5,606 bases of DNA, taken from contig PKWO01000132.1 of the NCBI GenBank assembly GCA_003132085.1, positions 1-5,606 on the forward strand, given 5' to 3'. This stretch comes from Oxalobacteraceae bacterium (GTDB lineage: Bacteria > Pseudomonadota > Gammaproteobacteria > Burkholderiales > Burkholderiaceae_D). This document shows, piece after piece, positions 1 to 4,924 of the stretch (its first letter is position 1; each line of letters opens with the position of its first letter). Position numbers and translations under genes: made by a program. The notes below the pieces were generated by a model. It did no database searches. It was given only the letters and a program-made list of their open reading frames with translations, and was not told where the DNA came from.

Positions 1-2
1 AC

Positions 3-476
3 GACCAGCTAACCACTGTCGGCATCGGCTCCGAAAGCAGCGAAGCCGAATGGCGCGCAATTTTGCGCCAGGCGATTGCACTGGGCCTGGTCGCAGTCGA
101 TTACGATTCGTATAACGCACTGAAATTGACGGACGAAGCGCGCCCGGTGCTGCGCGGCGGCCAGAAAATCCAGATGCGGCAATACCAAAAGCCGGTCAAG
201 CAAAAACGCGGCGGCGCCAAACCGAAGGGTTATGTCGAATCCGATTTGTCGGCCGCCGAGCAGGTATTGTTCGACAAGCTACGCTGGTGGCGGGTGGAAA
301 CCGCACGCAAACACAACGTGCCTGCATATGTAATTTTTCACGACACCACGATGCGTGAAATTGCCAAAGCCAGGCCGGGTTCGTTGGACGACCTGCGTGG
401 CGTCACAGGCGTGGGCGAGAAAAAATTGGAGTCCTACGGCGAAGAGATCGTGGCCTTGATCGAGTCGATGAACTAA
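3..476 (+). CDS. recQ: ATP-dependent DNA helicase RecQ, C-terminal part (5' end outside window)
   Basis: RecQ is a 3'-5' superfamily 2 DNA helicase of the RecF recombination and repair pathway. Only the last 157 residues are visible; the helicase motifs and zinc-binding region lie to the left of the window. Visible residues 1-60 are the end of the RQC winged helix, with the family-typical stretches GIGSESSEAEWRAILRQ and ARPVLRGG. A basic linker (about 61-76) follows. Residues about 80-157 form an HRDC domain, including VPAYVIFHD and the hairpin GVTGVGEKKLESYG. The frame is open from the window edge and ends in TAA at 474-476. The C-terminus matches the usual RecQ architecture with a single HRDC domain, so no 3' truncation is seen. 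It converges on trmB with a 19-base gap. I am confident of the family from the resemblance to E. coli RecQ as I remember it. Confidence 0.95.
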   Translation, partial: DQLTTVGIGSESSEAEWRAILRQAIALGLVAVDYDSYNALKLTDEARPVLRGGQKIQMRQYQKPVKQKRGGAKPKGYVESDLSAAEQVLFDKLRWWRVETARKHNVPAYVIFHDTTMREIAKARPGSLDDLRGVTGVGEKKLESYGEEIVALIESMN

Positions 477-495
477 ACGCCGCCGAAACCAACGG

Positions 496-1215
496 TTAAA
501 CGCGTTTGAACACCAAGTCCCACACGCCATGCCCGAGCCGCAGCCCGCGGTTTTCAAACTTGGTAATCGGCCGATAATCCGGGCGAGGGGCATAAGCCTC
601 CGCGGTATTGCGCAACGCAGGTTCGGCCCCCAACACTGCCAGCATCTGCTCCGCATATTCCTGCCAATCGGTCGCGCAATGCAGATACCCGCCCGGCGCC
701 AGCCGCGACGCCAGCAAGCTCACCAGCGGCGCCTGAATCAACCGCCGCTTGTTATGCCGCGCCTTATGCCAGGGGTCGGGAAAGAAAATGTGCACGCCTG
801 CCAACGACCCCGGCGCAATCATGTGCGTCAACACTTCGACCGCATCATGCTGGATCAAACGCATGTTTTCCAAGCCCTGTTCGCCAATCAGCTTCAACAG
901 GCTGCCGACGCCCGGCGTATGCACTTCCACGCCGAGAAAGTTCTTGTCCGGCATGACGGAAGCGATCTTGGCGCTAGAGTCTCCCATGCCGAAGCCGATT
1001 TCCAATATCACAGGCGCATGGCGTCCAAACGTTTGATCGAAGTCCAACGCGGTTTTGGAATACGGAACGCAAAATTGCGGCCCCAGCGTCTCGATGGCGC
1101 GTGCCTGCGCGGTGGACAGCCGCCCGGCACGCGTCACAAAACTGCGTATGCGGTGCTCGGTCGGGTCGTAAAACAAAGTCTTGGCTGGTACGCCGGTGGG
1201 GTTTTGGTCTGACAT
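496..1215 (-). CDS. trmB: tRNA (guanine-N7-)-methyltransferase TrmB
   Basis: TrmB uses S-adenosylmethionine to methylate N7 of G46 in the variable loop of many tRNAs; it is cytosolic. The 239-residue product is of normal family length. Visible marks are IRSF near residues 23-26, the SAM-binding motif LEIGFGMG (71-78), the acidic loop GVEVH (95-99), the signature IFFPDPWHKARHNKRRL (143-159), ATDWQEYAE, and the C-terminal TKFENRGLRLGHGVWDL block. I chose the ATG at 1215 because the family starts close before IRSF. The upstream in-frame extension to 1266 would read back through the T tract of the tRNA terminator. No Shine-Dalgarno sequence is seen: five C's precede the ATG, and a TATAAT hexamer lies just beyond them. 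The gene may therefore be leaderless. It is convergent with recQ and downstream of tRNA-Gly on the same strand, but separated from it by a terminator. Confidence 0.96.
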   Translation of the reverse strand: MSDQNPTGVPAKTLFYDPTEHRIRSFVTRAGRLSTAQARAIETLGPQFCVPYSKTALDFDQTFGRHAPVILEIGFGMGDSSAKIASVMPDKNFLGVEVHTPGVGSLLKLIGEQGLENMRLIQHDAVEVLTHMIAPGSLAGVHIFFPDPWHKARHNKRRLIQAPLVSLLASRLAPGGYLHCATDWQEYAEQMLAVLGAEPALRNTAEAYAPRPDYRPITKFENRGLRLGHGVWDLVFKRV

Positions 1216-1221
1216 GGGGGA

Positions 1222-1254
1222 ATTATATAGATACGTGCTATTGCATGCTGCCAA
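1222..1254 (-). promoter_or_regulatory. Putative trmB promoter, close to the start codon
   Basis: On the minus strand a perfect TATAAT (1222-1227) lies six bases before the trmB ATG. A TTGGCA -35-like hexamer (1249-1254) directly abuts the T tract of the tRNA terminator. Their 21-base spacing is too long for a classical sigma-70 promoter. Alternative -10 hexamers in the same AT-rich run (CTATAT 1225-1230, 18-base spacing; TATCTA 1228-1233, 15-base spacing) fit that -35 better. Since the upstream tRNA unit is terminated, trmB needs a promoter here. The exact hexamer choice is inference. Confidence 0.5.
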
Positions 1255-1283
1255 TAAAAAAGGCACCGGATCAGCGGGTGCCT
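1255..1283 (-). terminator. Rho-independent terminator of the tRNA-Gly gene
   Basis: On the minus strand, AGGCACC (1283-1277) and GGTGCCT (1267-1261) form a perfect 7-bp stem around a 9-base loop. A run of six T's continuing as ATT (1260-1252) follows immediately. It sits 10 bases after the tRNA 3' end and is correctly oriented to end the tRNA transcript before trmB. Confidence 0.85.
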
Positions 1284-1293
1284 GATGTCAACC

Positions 1294-1367
1294 TGGAGCG
1301 GGTGAAGGGGATCGAACCCTCGTCTAGAGCTTGGGAAGCTTTCGTTCTACCATTGAACTACACCCGC
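1294..1367 (-). tRNA. tRNA-Gly, anticodon CCC
   Basis: This 74-base gene includes an encoded CCA end (1296-1294). The acceptor stem GCGGGTG pairs fully with CACCCGC, with T as discriminator. The D arm carries GTAGTTCAATGGTAGAAC, the anticodon loop is TTCCCAA with CCC at 1335-1333, and the T arm contains GGGTTCGATCCC. It resembles E. coli glyU, tRNA-Gly(CCC), as I remember it; this isoacceptor reads GGG codons. One oddity is an A28-C42 mismatch (1341 and 1327) in the anticodon stem, where glyU has a G-T pair. It is a stand-alone unit with its own promoter and terminator. Confidence 0.96.
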
Positions 1368-1376
1368 GAACCCCGC

Positions 1377-1406
1377 ATTTTACGCGGGATTGCAGGAGAT
1401 TGGCAA
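1377..1406 (-). promoter_or_regulatory. Putative promoter of tRNA-Gly
   Basis: TTGCCA (1406-1401) and TAAAAT (1382-1377) on the minus strand are 18 bases apart. The predicted transcription start falls about 1370, two or three bases before the mature tRNA 5' end. The bases just after the -10 are GC-rich (GCGGGG), resembling the discriminator of stable-RNA promoters under stringent control. Hexamers and spacing are seen; the activity and regulation are inferred. Confidence 0.6.
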
Positions 1407-1483
1407 ATTCTGACGGCGGTAGGTGTGATCGAAAGTGTGATGACCGCTTCTTCCGAGGTGTGATGGCTTTTTATACATGCAAG

Positions 1484-2233
1484 CTAAGGTGTTTCCTGTT
1501 TATTCCGTTTTGCCAAGGAAACACCAATTCGCTGCAAGGTATCTGGACGCAAAGCTTTATCTTCTAGCAGCTTGGCGTACTCGGGGCTTATGCCTTTCCT
1601 GGCTTCAAAGCGTCCCTCTGAAGTAATAATGAATAGTCCAGCGTCGAAAAGTGCATGGAGATCCTTTCTCAGGGTAATTCCATTTCCCACAGTGTCATTT
1701 CCGTTGAACTTTACTTCATGAATGTGTGCGGCATCTAGCGCTTCCGGTTGAGACTCTTCCGTAACAACGCACTTGTTGCGATCCGCGTCAAGGATCATCG
1801 GTCGAAATTTCGGATTTCGTAATGTTTGCATTGCAAGCCGGACAGTTCGCTCCGCGTCAGCGTTTAGCAATTCGCAAAGCGGGGAGGAATCACTTTCTTC
1901 CTCTCCAGGTGCAATTTGCCATTTGCATTGCCATTTATTATTTTCAAGCCTGTACTCCGCCGTACCTAATACGCCGTCGCCTGTTGTCCCGTCTCTGTAC
2001 ATCCCTCGCTTCTCATATTTAAGCGTAAATGCTCCGATTTGGCCGTTTTGATCAAGATGCCCCAAAAGGAGCAATGGACGGTAGTCGCAAATTTGTCCAT
2101 CGGATCCAACGTTATAACTGAAAAATTCAAAACCTGGCTTGCCATCATTTTCTTTAATTCTTGCGACCAGATCATCCAAGTTGATATATTCTGGACCCCC
2201 TGTCCAATTTACGTATAACCAGTTTTCGTCCAT
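1484..2233 (-). CDS. HNH nuclease domain protein with an unrecognised N-terminal half
   Basis: The 249-residue product carries an HNH_2-type (PF13391-like) nuclease domain at about residues 140-210. It contains NKCVVTEE with Cys155, AAHIHEV with His170, the central Asn184 in GNGITLRKDLHALFDAGLF, and His193 followed by FD. These are the conserved ββα-metal positions, so a metal-dependent DNA nuclease is likely, though the substrate is unknown. Residues 1-120 are soluble and rich in Gly and aromatics. I do not recognise them; they could be a recognition or partner domain. The start is supported by AAGGA six bases before the ATG (2240-2244). The region is clearly more AT-rich than its neighbours: hand counts of three 60-base lines give 35-50% GC, against 60-70% for lines in trmB and the GGDEF gene. 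That suggests horizontal acquisition. No methylase or other defence partner is adjacent, so an orphan restriction-like or defence role is only a possibility. Confidence 0.85.
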   Translation of the reverse strand: MDENWLYVNWTGGPEYINLDDLVARIKENDGKPGFEFFSYNVGSDGQICDYRPLLLLGHLDQNGQIGAFTLKYEKRGMYRDGTTGDGVLGTAEYRLENNKWQCKWQIAPGEEESDSSPLCELLNADAERTVRLAMQTLRNPKFRPMILDADRNKCVVTEESQPEALDAAHIHEVKFNGNDTVGNGITLRKDLHALFDAGLFIITSEGRFEARKGISPEYAKLLEDKALRPDTLQRIGVSLAKRNKQETP

Positions 2234-2596
2234 TGTTTATCCTTGAGTTAACGAAGATGTGTTCGGCAAACCGTGCGTCACAATTCGCAAGAACTTGACC
2301 ACGGCTTGAAACGATTAAAACCCGCCGTGAATCGATTTACGGAAAATCCCACACATTCGCGTCGCATCCGTAATATATCGTGATATCGGCGTTTCTACTT
2401 CGTTTATGGCCTCTGCAGATGGTTATGAGACAGTGGCAGGTGTGATGGTGCGACGCAGCACTAATACTGATGTCGTTCGGAGTAGAATTGGGCGTGTAGG
2501 GTTCCGTCACATCGTGATTCGTCACGCTTTGGATGGTGGGCCGCCCCACCAAGACCGCGACGTGGGCCTCTACCAATCTGTATTGGGTATCCTGAA
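2234..2596. other. Spacer between the divergent HNH and DUF3079 genes, no convincing gene
   Basis: These 363 bases must hold the start signals of both flanking genes. On the minus strand only the HNH ribosome-binding site is clear. A 6-bp inverted repeat, CACGGC/GCCGTG (2300-2305 and 2324-2329), could be an operator. A TAGAAT -10-like hexamer at 2483-2488 could serve the DUF3079 gene, but I see no good -35. Open frames here on either strand look nothing like a protein family. Confidence 0.5.
2534..2551. repeat. Strong hairpin upstream of the DUF3079 gene
   Basis: TGGTGGG (2534-2540) and CCCACCA (2545-2551) form a perfect 7-bp stem with a CCGC tetraloop. No T tract follows on the plus strand. 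It ends 45 bases before the DUF3079 ATG, so it could lie in that gene's leader or be a protein-binding palindrome. Confidence 0.45.
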
Positions 2597-2800
2597 ATGG
2601 CAAAGAAGTTTCCCGAGCATCCAAAGCACCCCGAGCGGAACTGCTGGGGATGCGACAAGTACTGTCCGGCTGATTCGATGAGCTGTGGAAACGGCTCGGA
2701 CCGTACGCAGCACCCGGTTGAGCTGTTCGGAGACGACTGGCGCGATTGGGGCAGCGACTTTGTGGCGGAACCGGCAGAGACTGCCGACCCCGGACGCTGA
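2597..2800 (+). CDS. DUF3079 family small cysteine-motif protein
   Basis: The 67-residue product opens with MAKKFPEHPKHPER and continues through CWGCDKYCPADSMSCGNG and SDRTQHPVELFGDDW. I recognise these as the conserved core of the DUF3079 family of short proteobacterial proteins. Four cysteines, C16, C19, C23 and C30, make a CX2CX3CX6C cluster that suits zinc or another metal. There is no signal peptide or membrane segment, so the protein is probably cytosolic. The function is unknown. The start is fixed by the family N-terminus, although the ribosome-binding site is weak (GGGTAT upstream). The tail after about residue 50 is probably variable. A long minus-strand open frame covers the same bases but has no family features. 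Neighbours give no functional hint: the HNH gene is divergent and the signalling locus begins 67 bases downstream. Confidence 0.85.
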   Translation: MAKKFPEHPKHPERNCWGCDKYCPADSMSCGNGSDRTQHPVELFGDDWRDWGSDFVAEPAETADPGR

Positions 2801-2866
2801 CTCGAAACGGCGAGCCTTCAAGACGCCGTCCAGCTAGCGGCATACGTGCCGTGGTGCAAATATGTC

Positions 2867-2894
2867 TTGACACGGAAAATTCATCGGTTAATAT
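2867..2894 (+). promoter_or_regulatory. Sigma-70-type promoter for the signalling locus
   Basis: A perfect TTGACA (2867-2872) is followed, 16 bases later, by TAATAT (2889-2894). This is the best consensus promoter in the window. The predicted start is near 2901-2902, on the first bases of the hairpin and at or next to the ATG of the 19-codon ORF. It points rightward toward the kinase remnant and the GGDEF gene, which it probably transcribes, since I see no other clear promoter before 3186. Confidence 0.7.
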
Positions 2895-2898
2895 CCAA

Positions 2899-2936
2899 TT
2901 GATGCGGGGCATCATCTTCATGCTTGCCCGCATCAA
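2899..2936 (+). repeat. Long hairpin at the predicted transcript 5' end
   Basis: TTGATGCGGG (2899-2908) pairs perfectly over 10 bp with CCCGCATCAA (2927-2936). Inside, GCAT (2909-2912) pairs with ATGC (2920-2923) around a 7-base loop, leaving a 3-base bulge (2924-2926). No T tract follows, so it is not an intrinsic terminator. Its position at the predicted RNA start suggests 5'-end protection, translational control or a small-RNA module; the DNA palindrome could also be an operator. Confidence 0.6.
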
Positions 2937-2961
2937 ATATCTGTTGAACCTAAAGCAGTAA
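2902..2961 (+). CDS. Possible 19-residue cationic hydrophobic peptide, candidate leaderless ORF
   Basis: ATG at 2902 to TAA at 2959-2961 encodes MRGIIFMLARIKYLLNLKQ. The peptide is hydrophobic with basic residues at R2, R10, K12 and K18, a pattern that could form a membrane-active or amphipathic helix. There is no Shine-Dalgarno sequence, but the promoter hexamers place the transcript start at or next to this ATG, so leaderless translation is conceivable. The first 12 codons coincide with the hairpin arms, which constrains the sequence and could itself create the apparent peptide. The kinase-remnant frame begins one codon after the stop, in the same frame. I do not recognise the peptide; a chance ORF is quite possible. 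Confidence 0.3.
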   Translation: MRGIIFMLARIKYLLNLKQ

Positions 2962-2964
2962 GCC

Positions 2965-3183
2965 ATGTTTCTGACCTCAGAACAATTTTCGGTTTGCAGC
3001 ACCAAAGGCGAAGACCATTGCGGGTTGGGTTTGCGCATTGCGCACGGCATTGTTAATCATATGCAGCCCGCGATCCATTGCCGCAATGGCACAAATGGGA
3101 CGTCATTCGAGATATTGCTTCTCATTCCGCGCATTGCCGGTCAAACGCCGGCTGCGCGCCACAAAGTTCGGGCACCTGCCTGA
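2965..3183 (+). pseudogene. Remnant of a sensor histidine kinase ATPase domain (C-terminal end)
   Basis: The frame from ATG 2965 to TGA 3181-3183 encodes 72 residues that read like the last part of a HATPase_c domain. CSTKGEDHCGLGLRIAHGIV resembles the F box/G2 region (FSTKGxGTGLGLxIaxGIV), followed by NHMQPAIHC and NGTNGTSFEILLLIP, matching the GTxFxixLP end of kinases. The N box, the G1 box, the phosphorylated-histidine domain and any sensor are absent. The G2 motif is damaged (DHC instead of a GxGT-type loop), so it cannot be a working kinase. Its stop lies two bases before the ATG of the REC-PAS-GGDEF gene, the usual spacing of a coupled kinase/regulator pair. I infer a decayed kinase gene that once preceded its response regulator. 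Alternatively it could be a small retained ORF translated only to couple the next gene. Confidence 0.6.
3129..3157 (+). repeat. Stem-loop before the diguanylate cyclase start
   Basis: GCGCA-TT-GCCGG (3129-3140) pairs with CCGGC-TGCGC (3148-3157), giving two 5-bp stems with a TT bulge and a 7-base loop. It lies inside the kinase remnant and ends 28 bases before the ATG at 3186, so it might affect translation of the downstream gene. Confidence 0.35.
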
Positions 3184-3185
3184 CG

Positions 3186-4616
3186 ATGATGAAAGTCTTG
3201 GCGCCCGAGGTTGCGGTCGCTATCGACGCACCATCGGGCCGTATTGACGCGCCCGGCATGGTACAAGGGCGGCCGGCCCGTCTGCTGCTGGTCGACGACG
3301 AACCGCGAATTCTGAGCAGCCTGTGCGAGTTGCTGCAAGGCTTGAATTATCATTTGACGACTGCTGCCTGCGGCAAGGACGCGATCGAACAACTGTCCAA
3401 ACGCACATTCGATCTGATCCTGCTGGATTTGCGCATGCCCGATATCGATGGTCAGAAAATCATGGATTTCATTATCGACCACAGGATCGATGCCACGGTC
3501 ATCGTCCAGAGCGGCGATACTGGCATCAATTCGGCGGCTGAATCCTTAAAACGGGGGGCTTACGCGTATTTGCGCAAACCCTATCGGATGGAGGAATTGC
3601 TCAGCACGATTGCCAACGCGCTGCAAGAGCGCCGGCCGGCGGCAGCGAACCGCGAAATATTCGGGGGGTTCGAATGTTCGGAAAGGTTCTACCGCTATCT
3701 GGTCGACAGTTCGCCGGACCTGATTTACACGCTTAATCCGGCAGGCCGATTTACGTTTGTCAACGGCAGGGCGCAGCAATTGCTCGGTTACCAACCTGAA
3801 GAGTTGCTCGGGCAGCACTATTCCGCCCTGATTCATGAGGAGGATGTGGAACGCGGGTATTTTGTATTCAACGAGCGCCGGGTCGGCGAACGCGCCTCGC
3901 GTAATGTCGAACTGCGTCTGAAATACCACGGAGCGGATATTCAAGAGCGCGTCTTCGACCATACGCTGATGAATATTGCCTTTAGCTCGATAGGCATGTA
4001 TTCGCCCAGTTCGGATCTGCAGACGCGGGAATATTTTGGCACCTCCGGCATTGCGCGTGACTTTACCGAGCGCAAGCGTGCCGAAGAACAGATTTCCTAC
4101 CATGCGTATCACGACATTTTGACTGACTTGCCGAACCGCATGCTGTTCCGGGATCGGCTCAATCTGGCACTAATTCAAGCCGCGCGCAATAAAACGGAGC
4201 TGGCGGTGATGTTCATCGACCTGGATCTATTTAAACAGGTCAACGACTCGTTCGGCCACGTCACGGGCGACGAATTGCTGCAAAAAGTGGCGAGCCGCCT
4301 GAAAGAAAAGCTGCGGCGCGGCGACACGCTGGCAAGGGTCGGCGGCGACGAATTCACGTTGCTATTGCCGGATTTGCGCGGCCGGGATGATGCTGCCTTG
4401 ATTGCCGAAAAATTTGTCGAATGCTTGCAGCAGCCATTTCTGTTGAGCGAACATGCAGTCCACATCTCGGCCAGCATCGGTATCGCCGTCTATCCCGATG
4501 ACGGCGATACCCTCGACGACCTGATACGGCACGCCGATATTGCGATGTACCAAGTAAAGGTCAACAGCAAAAACGGTTATGGTTTCTATAACAGCCCAAT
4601 GTTGGGGCCACTGTGA
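3186..4616 (+). CDS. Response regulator diguanylate cyclase, REC-PAS-GGDEF
   Basis: The 476-residue protein makes the second messenger c-di-GMP from two GTP. Residues about 30-146 are a receiver domain: acidic pair D37/D38 in LLLVDDEPR, phosphoacceptor D81 in LILLDLRMPDIDG, S109 and K131 in the switch. Residues about 165-310 are a PAS domain (SSPDLIYTLNPAGRFTFVNG, with an ARDFTERKRAEEQ exit helix). The GGDEF domain fills the rest, with LTDLPNRMLF, FIDLDLFKQVNDSFGH, active site RVGGDEF (GGDEF 386-390) and RRGD (377-380) as an intact inhibitory I-site five residues before it. No EAL domain or membrane segment is present, so it is cytosolic. The start is the double ATG at 3186/3189, two bases after the kinase-remnant stop. 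No strong ribosome-binding site is seen; ATG 3258 is an alternative that would still leave the receiver core intact. Confidence 0.95.
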   Translation: MMKVLAPEVAVAIDAPSGRIDAPGMVQGRPARLLLVDDEPRILSSLCELLQGLNYHLTTAACGKDAIEQLSKRTFDLILLDLRMPDIDGQKIMDFIIDHRIDATVIVQSGDTGINSAAESLKRGAYAYLRKPYRMEELLSTIANALQERRPAAANREIFGGFECSERFYRYLVDSSPDLIYTLNPAGRFTFVNGRAQQLLGYQPEELLGQHYSALIHEEDVERGYFVFNERRVGERASRNVELRLKYHGADIQERVFDHTLMNIAFSSIGMYSPSSDLQTREYFGTSGIARDFTERKRAEEQISYHAYHDILTDLPNRMLFRDRLNLALIQAARNKTELAVMFIDLDLFKQVNDSFGHVTGDELLQKVASRLKEKLRRGDTLARVGGDEFTLLLPDLRGRDDAALIAEKFVECLQQPFLLSEHAVHISASIGIAVYPDDGDTLDDLIRHADIAMYQVKVNSKNGYGFYNSPMLGPL

Positions 4617-4713
4617 GGCACTGCGCTTAAAGAAATAGGTGTGCAGGTTCCTTCAGCGCAACGCATACGATCCGCTATCCAGTCGACCAAGACCCGCGCA
4701 CGACCGGCCCGCT

Positions 4714-4734
4714 ATCCCGCCATCCCGCCATCCC
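4714..4734. repeat. Short tandem repeat, 8-base unit ATCCCGCC
   Basis: Two perfect copies (4714-4721, 4722-4729) are followed by a partial third (ATCCC, 4730-4734). The unit is not a multiple of three and lies in non-coding DNA, so it is a likely slippage site with no assigned role. Confidence 0.6.
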
Positions 4735-4760
4735 AGCTTAGTCCGTTTGGAAATGATGCG

Positions 4761-4787
4761 GAAGATTTCCGGCCTAAGGGCCGATAT
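4761..4787 (+). promoter_or_regulatory. Possible sigma-28 (FliA-type) promoter
   Basis: GCCGATAT (4780-4787) matches seven of eight bases of the sigma-28 -10 consensus GCCGATAA. Exactly 11 bases upstream, GAAGATTT (4761-4768) matches five of eight of TAAAGTTT. The spacer contains a hairpin, CGGCC-TAAG-GGCCG (4770-4783), which overlaps the -10. It would drive the lipoprotein gene from about 130 bases upstream. This is a weak prediction. Confidence 0.25.
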
Positions 4788-4815
4788 ACAGGTGATTCGC
4801 CGCGTTGCTTTGGCG

Positions 4816-4842
4816 TTGCGTCGGTTTTATTGCGCCTACAAT
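4816..4842 (+). promoter_or_regulatory. Possible sigma-70 promoter of the lipoprotein gene
   Basis: TTGCGT (4816-4821) and TACAAT (4837-4842) are 15 bases apart, slightly short. The -10 matches five of six consensus bases. The start would lie near 4849, giving a leader of about 75 bases before the ATG at 4925. Confidence 0.35.
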
Positions 4843-4924
4843 GGCAGTGATACAGCACCATGTCAAATGGCGGGCGGGGCTTGAACGCGAAGCATCGGCA
4901 AGTCAATTAAAGAAAGCGAAGTTT

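Larger units (their letters stand above)
4617..4924. other. Spacer before the lipoprotein gene, with repeat and promoter-like sites only
   Basis: No convincing gene is seen in these 308 bases; short open frames on both strands have no recognisable family. I find no clear intrinsic terminator after the cyclase stop. The stretch holds an 8-base tandem repeat, a sigma-28-like site with an embedded hairpin, and a sigma-70-like pair, described separately. Confidence 0.55.

Noticed and set aside
498..507. Palindrome AAACGCGTTT at the end of trmB
   Set aside because: It has no loop or T tract to act as a terminator; it coincides with the final Lys-Arg-Val codons and may be chance.
529..1212. Plus-strand open frame of 227 codons opposite trmB
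   Set aside because: The minus strand encodes all TrmB signature motifs; the plus frame is rich in Arg, Gln and Pro with no recognisable domain.
1372..1388. Hairpin CCCGC/GCGGG between tRNA-Gly and the HNH gene as a terminator
   Set aside because: No T tract follows in either direction, and the stretch is better explained as the tRNA promoter and its GC-rich discriminator.
1294..2448. Genomic island integrated at tRNA-Gly, carrying the HNH gene
   Set aside because: The HNH gene lies on the 5' side of the tRNA, while integrases normally use the 3' end. I found no duplicated tRNA 3' segment and no integrase.
1456..2448. Direct repeat AGGTGTGATGG (1456-1466 and 2438-2448) flanking the HNH gene
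   Set aside because: An 11-base match is expected by chance a few times in a window this size, and neither copy is at a recognisable junction.
2337..3050. Long minus-strand open frame (237 codons) opposite the DUF3079 gene
   Set aside because: It reads as composition-driven sequence with no family resemblance, and it overlaps both the conserved DUF3079 gene and the consensus promoter on the other strand.
4617..4924. c-di-GMP riboswitch ahead of the lipoprotein gene
   Set aside because: I looked for GEMM-like conserved segments because of the neighbouring cyclase and found none.
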